Part shown: piece after piece, positions 27,761 through 35,256 of the stretch | Position numbering within the stretch: position 1 is the first letter of the stretch | Layout of the letters: each line of letters begins with the position of its first letter | Source: Nocardioides sp. | GTDB taxonomy: Bacteria > Actinomycetota > Actinomycetes > Propionibacteriales > Nocardioidaceae | Direction of reading: 5' to 3' | DNA: 35,256 bases | Assembly: GCA_025936915.1 (NCBI GenBank) | Contig: JAICSK010000007.1 | Coordinates: 1 to 35,256 of the forward strand | Program-made: the position numbers and the translations under genes | Notes under the pieces: model-generated | What the model was told of the DNA's origin: nothing | What the model saw: the letters and a program-made list of their open reading frames with translations, nothing else | Databases searched by the model: none

Positions 27761-29038
27761 TTACGCCAGCTTGCCGTCCAGCACTGTCGGTTTGCCGTGC
27801 CGGAACGTCGCGACGACCCGGCCTGGCAGCTCCATCCCGGCGTACGGCGTGTTCCGCGACAGCGAGACCGACTCGGCGGCCTCGACCACCCGTCGTACCG
27901 ACGGGTCGTAGAGCACCAGGTTGGCCGGGGCGCCGTCCTCGAGCGGGCGCCCGTGGTCGCTCACCCGCCCGATCCGGGCCGGCGCGTAGGACATCCGGTC
28001 GGCGACGTCCGCCCAGCTGAGCAGACCGGGGTCGACCATGGTCTCCTGCACGACCGACAGCGCGGTCTCGAGCCCGAGCATCCCGAACGCCGCTGCCGCC
28101 CACTCGCAGTCCTTGTCCTCCAGCGGGTGTGGCGCGTGGTCGGTGGCGACGACGTCGATCGTGCCGTCGGCGAGACCGGCCCGGAGCGCCTCGGTGTCGG
28201 CGGTGGTCCGCAGCGGTGGGTTCACCTTGTAGACCGGGTCGTACGACGCCGCCAGCTCGTCGGTCAGCAGCAGATGGTGGGGCGTCACCTCGGCGGTGAC
28301 GTTCCAGCCCGACGCCTTGGCCTGCCGGATCAGCTCCACCGATCCCGCGGTCGAGACGTGGCAGACGTGCAGTCGCGAGCCGACGTGGGCGGCCAGCAGG
28401 CAGTCGCGCGCAATCACCGCCTCCTCGGCCACCGCCGGCCATCCGGCCAGGCCGAGGCGTCCGGACAGCTCGCCCTCGTTCATCTGGGCGTTCTCCGTGA
28501 GCCGCGGCTCCTGCGCGTGCTGCGCGACGACGCCGTCGAACGCCTTGACGTACTCGAGCGCCCGCCGCATCAGCACCGCGTCGCCGACGCAGTGGCCGTC
28601 GTCGGAGAACACCCGGACCCGCGCGGCGGAGTCGGCCATGGCCCCGAGCTCGGCGAGCTGCCGGCCGGCCAGGCCGACGGTCACCGCACCGACCGGGTAC
28701 ACGTCGCAGTAGCCGCCCTCGCGCCCGAGTCGCCACACCTGCTCGACGACGCCGGCGGTGTCGGCGACCGGGTCGGTGTTGGCCATCGCGTGGACCGCGG
28801 TGAAGCCGCCCATCGCGGCCGCCTGGGTGCCGGTGAGCACGGTCTCGGCGTCCTCGCGACCGGGCTCCCGGAGGTGGGTGTGCAGGTCGACGAGGCCGGG
28901 CAGCGCGATCAGCCCGGTCGCGTCGATCACCTCGGCGTCGGCGTCGGGCTCCCCGAACACGAGGACCCCGTCACGGATCAGGACGTCGCGCGTGTCGCCG
29001 CCGAGGATCCGGGCTCCCTTGACCAGGAAGCTGCTCAT
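27761..29038 (-). CDS. pyrC: Dihydroorotase
   Basis: PyrC cyclises N-carbamoyl-aspartate to dihydroorotate, using a metal centre. The 425-residue length fits the class I dihydroorotases. The metal-binding HxH is in [11 protein letters not shown] (His53, His55); further ligands are in the [12 protein letters not shown] segment and [22 protein letters not shown] and the C-terminal [20 protein letters not shown] are usual for the family. The ATG (29036-29038) overlaps the pyrB stop by 4 nt; the track ORF runs back into pyrB out of frame. Ends with TAA. Third gene of pyrR-pyrB-pyrC, so its level follows the PyrR leader. Confidence 0.97.
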   Translation of the reverse strand: MSSFLVKGARILGGDTRDVLIRDGVLVFGEPDADAEVIDATGLIALPGLVDLHTHLREPGREDAETVLTGTQAAAMGGFTAVHAMANTDPVADTAGVVEQVWRLGREGGYCDVYPVGAVTVGLAGRQLAELGAMADSAARVRVFSDDGHCVGDAVLMRRALEYVKAFDGVVAQHAQEPRLTENAQMNEGELSGRLGLAGWPAVAEEAVIARDCLLAAHVGSRLHVCHVSTAGSVELIRQAKASGWNVTAEVTPHHLLLTDELAASYDPVYKVNPPLRTTADTEALRAGLADGTIDVVATDHAPHPLEDKDCEWAAAAFGMLGLETALSVVQETMVDPGLLSWADVADRMSYAPARIGRVSDHGRPLEDGAPANLVLYDPSVRRVVEAAESVSLSRNTPYAGMELPGRVVATFRHGKPTVLDGKLA

Positions 29039-30003
29039 GCGTCTGCTCCGTCCGGGTTCCCCACCGCGGGTTCGCTGCCACCCAGCAACAGGTAGAGCAC
29101 CGCCATCCGGACCGCGACCCCGTTGGTGACCTGCTCGACGATCACGGAGCGGTCGCTGTCGGCGACGTCGGCGGTGATCTCCATCCCGCGGACCATCGGG
29201 CCGGGGTGCATCACGATCGTGTGCTCCTGCAGGGTCGCCATCCGGCGGCCGTCCAGGCCGTAGCGGCGGCTGTACTCCCGCGCGGTCGGGAAGAACCCGC
29301 CGTTCATCCGCTCGCGCTGCACCCGCAGCATCATCACCGCGTCGGCCTTCGGCAGCACCCCGTCGAGGTCGTACGACGTCTCCACGGGCCAGCTGTCGAC
29401 GCCCACCGGCAGCAGGGTCGGCGGGGCCACCAGTGTCACCTCGGCACCCAGCGTGTGCAGCAGCAGCGCGTTGGACCGGGCGACCCGGGAGTGCAGCACG
29501 TCGCCGACGATCGCGATCCGCTGGCCGTCGAGCGTCCCGCCGTTGCGAGGACCCAGGTGCCGCCACATCGTGAAGGCGTCGAGCAGCGCCTGGGTCGGGT
29601 GCTCATGGGTGCCGTCGCCGGCGTTGACCACCGACGCGCGCACCCAGCCGGAGTTGGCCAACCGGTGGGGAGCGCCGCTGGCTCCGTGCCGGATGACGAC
29701 GGCGTCGCAGCCCATCGCCTCGAGGGTGAGGGCGGTGTCCTTGAGCGACTCGCCCTTGGACAGCGAGGATCCCTTGGCCGAGAAGTTGATGACGTCGGCC
29801 GAGAGGCGCTTGGCGGCCGCCTCGAACGAGATCCGGGTGCGCGTGGAGTCCTCGAAGAAGAGGTTCACCACGGTGCGGCCGCGCAGCGCGGGCAGCTTCT
29901 TGATCGGGCGGTCGGCGAGCGAGCGCAGCTCCTCGGCCGTGTGCAGCACCAGCTCGGCGTCCTCGCGGCTCAGGTCACCGGCCGACAGCAGATGCTTCTT
30001 CAC
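29035..30003 (-). CDS. pyrB: Aspartate carbamoyltransferase catalytic subunit
   Basis: PyrB joins carbamoyl phosphate and aspartate, the committed step of pyrimidine synthesis. The 322-residue chain has the carbamoyl-phosphate motif [17 protein letters not shown] (about 51-67), [13 protein letters not shown] and HPGPMVRG. No regulatory pyrI follows, as usual outside enterics. The start is a GTG (30001-30003), overlapping the pyrR stop as GTGA; the sequence begins [16 protein letters not shown]. Its stop overlaps pyrC by 4 nt. Confidence 0.97.
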   Translation of the reverse strand: MKKHLLSAGDLSREDAELVLHTAEELRSLADRPIKKLPALRGRTVVNLFFEDSTRTRISFEAAAKRLSADVINFSAKGSSLSKGESLKDTALTLEAMGCDAVVIRHGASGAPHRLANSGWVRASVVNAGDGTHEHPTQALLDAFTMWRHLGPRNGGTLDGQRIAIVGDVLHSRVARSNALLLHTLGAEVTLVAPPTLLPVGVDSWPVETSYDLDGVLPKADAVMMLRVQRERMNGGFFPTAREYSRRYGLDGRRMATLQEHTIVMHPGPMVRGMEITADVADSDRSVIVEQVTNGVAVRMAVLYLLLGGSEPAVGNPDGADA

Positions 30004-30590
30004 GACGCTGCTCCCTCGATGATCACCGCGTCCTCGTCGTCGACGCCGGTGAGGTGGACCCGCACGCGCTGCACCAGGGAGGTGGGGAGGTTCTTGCCGA
30101 CGAAGTCGGCGCGGATCGGCAGCTCGCGGTGGCCGCGGTCGACCAGGACGGCCAGCTGCACCGCTCGCGGCCGGCCGACGTCGTTGAGGGCGTCGAGCGC
30201 GGCCCGGATGGTGCGTCCGGAGAACAGCACGTCGTCGACCAGCACGACGACCTTGTCGTCGATGCCGCCGTCGGGGATCTGGGTCGGCAGCAAGGTGCGG
30301 GCGGGCTTGAGACGTAGGTCGTCGCGGTACATCGTCACGTCGAGCGAGCCGTGCGGCACGCTGCTCCCCTCGACCGCGGCGATCCGGGTGGCGATCCGCT
30401 CCGCGAGCGGTACGCCGCGCGACGGGATGCCGAGGAGGACCACGCCGTCGGCGCCCTTGTTGCGCTCGAGGATCTCATGGGAGATGCGGCTCAGCGCCCG
30501 GGAGATGTCGTCGGCGTCGAGGACGGTGCGATCGGCGCGGGAGTCGGGCACTCCCGACGATGGCGATGCGGTCGTGGCTGGCGCAGGCAT
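30000..30590 (-). CDS. pyrR: Pyrimidine operon regulator / uracil phosphoribosyltransferase
   Basis: PyrR binds UMP or UTP and the pyr mRNA leader; many homologues also have weak uracil phosphoribosyltransferase activity. The 196-residue product has the PRPP-binding signature [17 protein letters not shown] (about 114-130), [13 protein letters not shown] and the basic, Arg-containing segment [11 protein letters not shown]. The first 20 or so residues (Ala/Ser/Pro-rich) are an extension beyond the Bacillus protein. ATG 30588-30590 lies 11 nt after AGGAGG, a slightly long spacing. It heads pyrR-pyrB-pyrC and is preceded by its own PyrR-binding leader, so it should regulate itself and, through the second leader copy, the carA operon. 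Confidence 0.97.
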   Translation of the reverse strand: MPAPATTASPSSGVPDSRADRTVLDADDISRALSRISHEILERNKGADGVVLLGIPSRGVPLAERIATRIAAVEGSSVPHGSLDVTMYRDDLRLKPARTLLPTQIPDGGIDDKVVVLVDDVLFSGRTIRAALDALNDVGRPRAVQLAVLVDRGHRELPIRADFVGKNLPTSLVQRVRVHLTGVDDEDAVIIEGAAS

Positions 30591-30596
30591 CTGCGT

Positions 30597-30663
30597 CCGG
30601 ACCTCCTTCTCCGCCTCACGGGACGGCTCGTTAAAGGATGTCGATCGCAGGCGACCCTAGCAG
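30597..30663 (-). promoter_or_regulatory. pyrR leader: candidate -10 box and PyrR-binding loop
   Basis: This is the near-identical twin of the carA leader (62 of 67 positions). Reading the minus strand: CTGCTAGGGT with TAGGGT (30654-30659) as -10, then ATCGACATCCTTTAACGA, then GCCGTCCCGTGAGGCGGA with the PyrR core TCCCGTGAGGC, then GAAGGAGG. The stem is CCG-T-CC-[CGTGA]-GG-CGG. AGGAGG (30602-30607) begins 3 nt after the stem, so a bound PyrR would cover it. The leader is too short for an attenuator. No convincing -35. Confidence 0.8.
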
Positions 30664-30693
30664 GCGGGCACGACAGCCCCGGCAACGACGCGG

Positions 30694-31791
30694 TCAGCCC
30701 AGCGGAACCTTGATCACCGAGCCGCCGGACGGGTCGATCGAGCCGAGGGAGACGTACGCCGCGCCGCGGTGGACGGCGACGCCGTACGGCGCGGGCAGGT
30801 TCGCCGCGACGGTGGTGTCGGGCTTCCCCGAGGCGTCGGAGCGCACCCGCAGCAGCGAGCCGACGAACGACGGGATGCCGGTGTCGGAGATCTGGACGGC
30901 GTACAGGGCGTGGCCCGACCACGCCAGGCTGGTCACGTTGGTCAGCCCGGACGCCCATACCCGCGGCTTGTGGCCAGGCCTCACCCGCCAGATGCGGGCG
31001 ACGCCCCGGGTGTACGGCGCCCCGGTGAGCTCGCTGACGTACCACGCGCCGTCGGGACCCTGCACGACGTCGGTCGGCACCGACTGGTACGACGTGCCGC
31101 CGCTCTTGCGGTCGCCGAACGCCGCGAGACCACGGACATGACCGTTCTTCGCGGCGACCAGCGTGTTGCCACCGGAGTCGGTGACGAGATAGCCCAGCCT
31201 GCCCGCCTTCGCGACACCGGTCGGGTCGCTGTCGGGCTTGTCGATCGGGTTGGCCCTGGCCTCGTGCCGGCCCAGGTCACCGAGGTCCGTCGCCTTCCCG
31301 CTGCGCAGGTCGAACGCGACCAGGTGGGCGAACTGCCGCCGCCCGGCCCTCGGGAACTCCCGGCGCTTGGCCGGGTTGGTGCCGAACCCGAAGCTCACGA
31401 CCACCGAGTGCCTCCCCACGGCCACCACACCGGACGGGCCGAGGGCGCTCACGCCGGAGCCCTGGTTGCCGAGCGAGGAGAGGTCCTTGACCACGCGCCT
31501 CTGCCTGCCGTGCGAGACGCGGGTGATCGACCCGGTCCGCCCGTAGCAGACCGTGACACCCTCGCCGCCCACCGTGCACGGCCCGTTGCCGCCCTTCCCG
31601 GCCTCGGCCACGTACATCGCGCCCGACGAGGAGAAGTCGAGCTGGCGTGGGTTGTGCAGGTTGGTCGCCACCGTCTTGTAGACCGGCGACGTCCCGCGGG
31701 CGGGAACACCCGTCGCCTCCGCCTGCGTCGTCGCCGCGAGCGCCACGAGAGCCGCCGAGACCCCGGCGGCCGTCATCACCAGCCGATGCAT
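30694..31791 (-). CDS. Secreted ScyD/ScyE-like beta-propeller protein
   Basis: A 365-residue protein with a signal peptide (MHRLVMTAAG, hydrophobic core, cleavage near ATTQAEA, about residue 26). The mature part has repeated propeller-like blades: NPRQLDFSSSGAMYVAEAG, GSITRVSHGRQRRVVKDL, PTDVVQGPDGAWYVSEL, ARIWRVRPGHKPRVWASGL and YGVAVHRGAAYVSLGSI. This pattern matches the ScyD/ScyE family, whose cyanobacterial members belong to the scytonemin gene cluster; actinobacterial members have no assigned role. The ATG (31789-31791) follows GGAGG with 9 nt spacing. It lies upstream of pyrR on the same strand, separated by the 103-nt region that holds the PyrR leader. Confidence 0.88.
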   Translation of the reverse strand: MHRLVMTAAGVSAALVALAATTQAEATGVPARGTSPVYKTVATNLHNPRQLDFSSSGAMYVAEAGKGGNGPCTVGGEGVTVCYGRTGSITRVSHGRQRRVVKDLSSLGNQGSGVSALGPSGVVAVGRHSVVVSFGFGTNPAKRREFPRAGRRQFAHLVAFDLRSGKATDLGDLGRHEARANPIDKPDSDPTGVAKAGRLGYLVTDSGGNTLVAAKNGHVRGLAAFGDRKSGGTSYQSVPTDVVQGPDGAWYVSELTGAPYTRGVARIWRVRPGHKPRVWASGLTNVTSLAWSGHALYAVQISDTGIPSFVGSLLRVRSDASGKPDTTVAANLPAPYGVAVHRGAAYVSLGSIDPSGGSVIKVPLG

Positions 31792-31867
31792 CCCATCCCG
31801 TCCTCCCAGACCAACACCGACGTCACCCGTCTCCGGGGTTCGGCCATGGTCGCACGAGGTGAGCCGG

Positions 31868-31975
31868 TCAGCCGTCGGCCAGCCCGAAGCGATGGGCCAG
31901 GATCGCTGCCTGCACCCGAACGCGCAGCTCGAGCGGCGGTCCCCGGCGGTCGTACCGGCCTGAGGTCCACCGGCC
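31868..31975 (-). pseudogene. Possible C-terminal relic of a LuxR/NarL-type regulator
   Basis: Directly after the flavoprotein stop and in its frame, 35 sense codons end at TGA (31868-31870). The last part, LELRVRVQAAILAHRFGLADG, resembles the end of LuxR/NarL response-regulator DNA-binding domains, where RxRVQAxxxAxxxGL closes the last helix. There is no start codon with a ribosome-binding site, so it would be a 3' fragment. The match is short; a chance open frame is possible. Confidence 0.3.
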
Positions 31976-31982
31976 TCACCGG
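31955..31982 (-). terminator. Hairpin over the flavoprotein stop codon
   Basis: TGAGG (31961-31965) pairs with CCTCA (31974-31978), and flanking CCGG pairs with CCGG across a two-base bulge. It overlaps the TGA of the flavoprotein gene. It could terminate that transcript, but the stem is interrupted and no U-tract follows. Confidence 0.3.
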
Positions 31983-33361
31983 CCGCCGAGCGCGGCGCCG
32001 AGCTCCTTCAGCACGGCCTCGTAGGCACGGTGGTAGGTGGGGTAGGCGAAGTGCTGGTGGAGCAGCGTCGCTATCGGCACCTCCGCATGGACGGCGAGCT
32101 CGAGCATCGACACGATCTCGCCGCCGGCGGGAGCGACCACGGCCCCGCCCACCAGCACCCTGCGACGTCGGTCTGCGACCAGCTTGATCATGCCGGGCTC
32201 GCGGGCGATCCAGCCCCTGCTGCCGAGATCACCGGTCGCGGCGACCACGTCGAGGCCGGCCTCGCGCGCCGCCTGCTCGGTGAGCCCGACCGAGGCCACC
32301 TCGGGCGCGGTGAAGGTCACCCGCGACACCGCCCGGTAGTCGGCCCACGGGCCGTCACGACCCAGGACATCGTTGACGACGACCGCCGCCTGATACATCG
32401 ACACGTGCGTGAACGCCCCCTTGCCCACGATGTCGCCCACGGCCCAGACGCCCTCTGCCGCCCGCATCCGCTCGTCGGTCTCCAGGACCCGAGCCTCGGG
32501 GTCGAGACCGACGTGCTCGAGCCCGATGCCGTGCAGGTTGGGACGCCGTCCCGCCGCGACGAGGAGCTTCTCCGCGGACACGTCCTGCTCACCGAGGTCG
32601 AGGGTGAACCGTCCGTCGGCGTACGAGACCGACTCGACGGAGACGCCGGTGAGCACCTGGATCCCGGTCTCGGCGAAGGCCTCCTCGAGCGCCCGGCTCG
32701 CCTCCGGCTCCTCCAGGGCGACCAGCCGGTCGGCGGCCTCGACCACCGTGACGTGCACCCCGAACAGCGCCATCACCTGGGCCAGCTCACAGCCGATCGC
32801 GCCCCCACCGAGCACGATCACCGATGAGGGCAGTTCGGTGAGCTTCACGGCGTCGCGGTTGGTCCAGTACGGCGTGTCCGCGAGCCCCGGGATCGGCGGC
32901 GCGGACGGAGCGGTGCCGGTGTTCAGCACGATCCCTCGGCTCGCCGTGTACGCCGTACCGCCGACGGTCACTCGGCCATCACCACCCAGCACCCCGCGTC
33001 CACGAACGAACGTCGCGCCCGCGTCCTCCAGCCGCTTCACCGCGGCGGTGTCGTCCCAGTCGTCGGTGGCCTCGTCGCGGATCCGCGCCGCGACCGGTGC
33101 CCAGTCGGGGCTCACGGTCGCGCTGCCGGCCATCGTGCTCACGCGCCCGACCTCGCGCAGCGTCTGCGCCGCGGCGATCATCATCTTCGAGGGCACACAG
33201 CCGAAGTAGGGGCACTCGCCACCGACGAGGCGCTCCTCGACACCGAGCACCCGGAGGCCGGCCTGGGCGAGCTTGATCGCCGCGTGCTCGCCGCCCGGGC
33301 CGAGCCCGAGCACGATCACGTCGAACTCGCCGGACCCGGTCTCCCCCGCGGTGTCGGTCAT
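31976..33361 (-). CDS. Pyridine nucleotide-disulfide oxidoreductase (not a classical lipoamide dehydrogenase)
   Basis: A 461-residue flavoprotein disulfide reductase. FAD binds at VIVLGLGPGGEHAAIKLA; the redox-active pair is in GGECPYFGCVPSK (Cys50 and Cys55); NAD(P)H binds at VIVLGGGAIGCELAQVM; and the second FAD contact is GVWAVGDIVGKG. The C-terminal dimer domain ends with FAYPTYHRAYEAVL, where lipoamide dehydrogenases have HPTxxE; the His base is Tyr, as at the related site of mercuric-reductase-like enzymes. So the disulfide substrate is unknown and the lipoamide role is unlikely. ATG 33359-33361 lies 6 nt after a TAGGCT box, indicating a leaderless mRNA. DUF1206 lies 31 nt upstream on the same strand. 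Confidence 0.9.
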   Translation of the reverse strand: MTDTAGETGSGEFDVIVLGLGPGGEHAAIKLAQAGLRVLGVEERLVGGECPYFGCVPSKMMIAAAQTLREVGRVSTMAGSATVSPDWAPVAARIRDEATDDWDDTAAVKRLEDAGATFVRGRGVLGGDGRVTVGGTAYTASRGIVLNTGTAPSAPPIPGLADTPYWTNRDAVKLTELPSSVIVLGGGAIGCELAQVMALFGVHVTVVEAADRLVALEEPEASRALEEAFAETGIQVLTGVSVESVSYADGRFTLDLGEQDVSAEKLLVAAGRRPNLHGIGLEHVGLDPEARVLETDERMRAAEGVWAVGDIVGKGAFTHVSMYQAAVVVNDVLGRDGPWADYRAVSRVTFTAPEVASVGLTEQAAREAGLDVVAATGDLGSRGWIAREPGMIKLVADRRRRVLVGGAVVAPAGGEIVSMLELAVHAEVPIATLLHQHFAYPTYHRAYEAVLKELGAALGGR

Positions 33362-33367
33362 GGGCCC

Positions 33368-33373
33368 AGCCTA
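33368..33373 (-). promoter_or_regulatory. -10 box for a leaderless flavoprotein mRNA
   Basis: On the minus strand TAGGCT is followed by 6 nt (GGGCCC) and the ATG of the flavoprotein. No ribosome-binding site is present in the 31-nt gap from DUF1206. Confidence 0.45.
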
Positions 33374-33392
33374 GGTGCGGCCTCGGGAGCGG

Positions 33393-34211
33393 CTACGTCG
33401 ACAGGTGCCGGGCGCGGGCGAAGCAGAACAGCCCGTAGCAGGCGATGCCCGCCGCGATCAGGATCAGCAGCACCGGGCCGAAGGGCTGCTGGAGCACCGT
33501 GTGCAGCGCCTGGTCGAGACCACCGGACTTCTTCGCGTGATGGGTGTACGCCGCCGCCACGAACAGCCCGCCGACCACGCAGAACGCCAGGCCCTTGGCG
33601 ATGTAGCCGATCTTGCCGATCAGCCGGTAGGCGTTGCCGGTGTCGCCGATCGTGCCGCGGGCGTCGAGGTTCTCCATGAACTTCTCGGTCCAGCCGCGCC
33701 GGGCGTAGGCCACGCCGTAGACCACGATGGCGGCACCGACGCCCCCCACGAGCCACCGGCCGTAGGGCTGGTTCATCAGCGTCTTGGTGTAGTTGGAGCT
33801 GCTGGAGCTCGACCCCGACCCGGTCGCGTAGCGCAGCGCCAGGTAGCCGATGTAGCCGTAGATGACGGCCTTGAAGGCCGAGGTGGCACGCCTCCGCCAG
33901 CGTTTGCCGCCGTCGTACTCCTGGTGCCCGGTGAAGACCTCGATCACCCGCCAGATCACCAGCAGGAACATCCCGACGGCGATCAGCCAGAGCAGCAGGG
34001 GCCCGACGGACTGCTTGGCCAGGGTCTGCATCGCGCCCTTCTGCGACGCGTTCTTGCCGTGGTTGCCCAAGGCCAGCTGGACCGCCAGCCAGGCGACCAC
34101 GAGGTGGACCACGCCGTAGGCGACCATCCCGAAGCGGATGCCGCGATCGAGCGTCTTGCTGTGCTGGACTTCCCGCCCCACCTGCTCGGCGCGGTCGCCG
34201 ACGTCGGTCAT
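33393..34211 (-). CDS. DUF1206 membrane protein
   Basis: A 272-residue integral membrane protein with six hydrophobic segments, at about 28-48, 68-90, 113-130, 150-170, 200-222 and 245-263, arranged as three related two-helix units. The repeated pattern GIRFGMVAYGVVHLVVAWLA, FKAVIYGYIGYLALRYATG, and IGKIGYIAKGLAFCVVGGLF is the DUF1206 signature. A serine-rich loop (SGSSSSSSN) separates units two and three. The function is unknown; homologues are widespread in actinobacteria. ATG 34209-34211 has TAGATT 6 nt before it and no ribosome-binding site, so it is probably leaderless. nusB lies 58 nt upstream. Confidence 0.92.
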   Translation of the reverse strand: MTDVGDRAEQVGREVQHSKTLDRGIRFGMVAYGVVHLVVAWLAVQLALGNHGKNASQKGAMQTLAKQSVGPLLLWLIAVGMFLLVIWRVIEVFTGHQEYDGGKRWRRRATSAFKAVIYGYIGYLALRYATGSGSSSSSSNYTKTLMNQPYGRWLVGGVGAAIVVYGVAYARRGWTEKFMENLDARGTIGDTGNAYRLIGKIGYIAKGLAFCVVGGLFVAAAYTHHAKKSGGLDQALHTVLQQPFGPVLLILIAAGIACYGLFCFARARHLST

Positions 34212-34217
34212 GGCGAG

Positions 34218-34223
34218 AATCTA
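34218..34223 (-). promoter_or_regulatory. -10 box for a leaderless DUF1206 mRNA
   Basis: TAGATT on the minus strand, then CTCGCC (6 nt), then ATG. The 58-nt gap after nusB also holds a small TCAC/GTGA hairpin (34246-34261) that could end the efp-nusB transcript. Confidence 0.5.
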
Positions 34224-34269
34224 GGGCGCTGCGCGGCTCGGGGCCTCACACCTTGGGGTGACGCGAGCG

Positions 34270-34680
34270 TCAACCGACCAGCGAGTCGCGGTCGCGCAGC
34301 ATGCTCCCCAGGACGCCGTTGACGAACGCCGGGGAGTCGTCGGTGGAGAGGTTGCGCACCAGGGTGACGGCCTCGGACACGGCCACCGCCGGAGGGACGT
34401 CGTCGACGAACAGCAGCTCGTAGGCACCGATCCGCAGCGCGGTGCGATCGACGGCGGGCATCCGCTCGAGGGTCCAGCCCTGGGCGTACGCCGCGAGCAG
34501 CTCGTCGATGCGCGTGCGGTGCTCGGTGACGCCGCGGACGAGCGCCTCGGTGTAGGGGTTGGTCGGGCCCTCGCCCTCGGCGATGGCGGCGTCGAGGGCC
34601 GCGACCGGCTCGTCGCCGCGCAGCTCGGCGGCGTACAGCACGTCGAGCGCACGTTTGCGCGCCTTCGAGCGAGCGGGCAT
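34270..34680 (-). CDS. nusB: Transcription antitermination factor NusB
   Basis: NusB binds boxA RNA with S10 (NusE) and aids rRNA transcription. The 136-residue all-helical product starts ARSKARKRALDVLYAAELRG, the basic RNA-contact region, and has DRTALRIGAYELLF and VPPAVAVSEAVTLVRNLSTD and SPAFVNGVLGSM, the standard C-terminal motifs. It begins 8 nt after efp, the common actinobacterial pair, and is followed by a 58-nt gap and DUF1206. Confidence 0.97.
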   Translation of the reverse strand: MPARSKARKRALDVLYAAELRGDEPVAALDAAIAEGEGPTNPYTEALVRGVTEHRTRIDELLAAYAQGWTLERMPAVDRTALRIGAYELLFVDDVPPAVAVSEAVTLVRNLSTDDSPAFVNGVLGSMLRDRDSLVG

Positions 34681-34688
34681 GGCCGGGG

Positions 34689-35252
34689 TCAGGCCTTGAC
34701 CCGGCCGAGGTACGACGAGTCGCGGGTGTCGACCTTGACCTTCTCGCCCTGGGTGATGAACAGCGGCACCTGGATCTCGTGCCCGGTCTCCAGGGTCGCG
34801 GGCTTGGTCCGGCCGGTGGCGCTGTCGCCGACGACACCGGGCTCGGTGTAGGTGATCTCGAGCTCGACCGAGGCGGGCAGCTCGAGGTAGAGCACGCGGC
34901 CGTCGTTGCTGGCGACGACCGCCTCCTGGTTCTCCAGCAGGAAGTTCTTCGCCTCGCCCACGACGTCGGGCCCGATCTCGACCTGGTCGTAGGTGCCGGT
35001 GTCCATGAAGACGTACGACGTGCCGTCGTGGTAGAGGTACTGCATCGTCCGCTTGTCGACGTTGGCCACCTCGACCTTGACGTCGGCATTGAACGTGCGG
35101 TCGACGACCTTGCCCGACTCGACGTTCTTCAGCTTCGACCGCACGACCGCGCCGCCCTTGCCGGGCTTGTGGTGCTGGAACCAGATGACCTGCCAGAGCT
35201 GGCCGTCGAGGTTGAGGACCATGCCGTTCTTGAGGTCGTTGGTGGTGGCCAT
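34689..35252 (-). CDS. efp: Elongation factor P
   Basis: EF-P relieves ribosome stalling at polyproline stretches. The 187-residue product has the KOW-like N-terminal domain with the loop [17 protein letters not shown], whose tip Lys is at about 32, then OB-fold domains ([65 protein letters not shown]). The loop is PGKGG; actinobacterial EF-P of this kind is thought to work without Lys modification. The ATG (35250-35252) is only 4 nt from the window edge, so its ribosome-binding site is not visible. It precedes nusB by 8 nt. Confidence 0.98.
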   Translation of the reverse strand: MATTNDLKNGMVLNLDGQLWQVIWFQHHKPGKGGAVVRSKLKNVESGKVVDRTFNADVKVEVANVDKRTMQYLYHDGTSYVFMDTGTYDQVEIGPDVVGEAKNFLLENQEAVVASNDGRVLYLELPASVELEITYTEPGVVGDSATGRTKPATLETGHEIQVPLFITQGEKVKVDTRDSSYLGRVKA

Positions 35253-35256
35253 GCGG

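Noticed and set aside
31976-33361. Annotation as dihydrolipoyl dehydrogenase
   Set aside because: The HPTxxE catalytic His is Tyr (YPTYHRAYE), and no 2-oxoacid dehydrogenase genes are near.

Overview
The window is high-GC, densely packed DNA from an actinobacterium. Three things point there: GTG and TTG starts, chains of genes overlapping by 1 or 4 nt, and gene content (mihF/sIHF, actinobacterial gmk-rpoZ-coaBC-metK order, mycobacterial-type PyrF, DUF1206). The style suggests Nocardioidaceae or Propionibacteriales, but I cannot fix a genus from sequence alone. No rRNA, tRNA, CRISPR array, insertion sequence or phage gene was seen.

Layout. (1) 1-3158, minus: mihF-gmk-rpoZ-coaBC-metK (metK cut by the window edge), with a candidate promoter at 3277-3306. 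(2) 3376-11898, minus: a seven-gene chain carA-carB-pyrD(class 2)-pyrK-like-pyrD(class 1B-like)-pyrF-lipoprotein, every junction overlapping by 1 or 4 nt, ending in a strong hairpin. (3) 11960-27387: an accessory block of about 15.5 kb. It holds an alpha/beta hydrolase, a winged-helix (YcaQ-like) protein, a LAL-type LuxR regulator with a downstream proline-iminopeptidase-like protein, a divergent six-gene operon (OsmC, FAD monooxygenase, SnoaL-like, P450, glycosyltransferase, alpha/beta hydrolase), then PLD, MFS and a small secreted protein. (4) 27761-30590, minus: pyrR-pyrB-pyrC. (5) 30694-35252, minus: ScyD-like secreted propeller, a disulfide-oxidoreductase-type flavoprotein, DUF1206, nusB, efp.

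How it works together. Regions 2 and 4 encode the de novo UMP pathway: carbamoyl phosphate (CarAB), carbamoylaspartate (PyrB), dihydroorotate (PyrC), orotate (PyrD) and OMP decarboxylation (PyrF). PyrE is not in the window. Both pyr operons begin with a nearly identical 67-nt leader (62/67 identical). Each leader carries a PyrR-binding loop (TCCCGTGAGGC) directly before AGGAGG, so PyrR-UMP probably represses translation of both operons although about 15.5 kb of unrelated genes now separates them.

Most notable. The class 1B-like PyrD lacks the catalytic Cys and its partner PyrK has a degenerate nucleotide-binding loop, while a complete class 2 PyrD sits in the same operon. The six-gene operon opposite the LAL regulator looks like an uncharacterised oxidation/glycosylation pathway without a scaffold synthase; its last enzyme appears to have a Cys nucleophile. 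Several genes have TANNNT boxes 6-7 nt before their start codon, indicating leaderless mRNAs.
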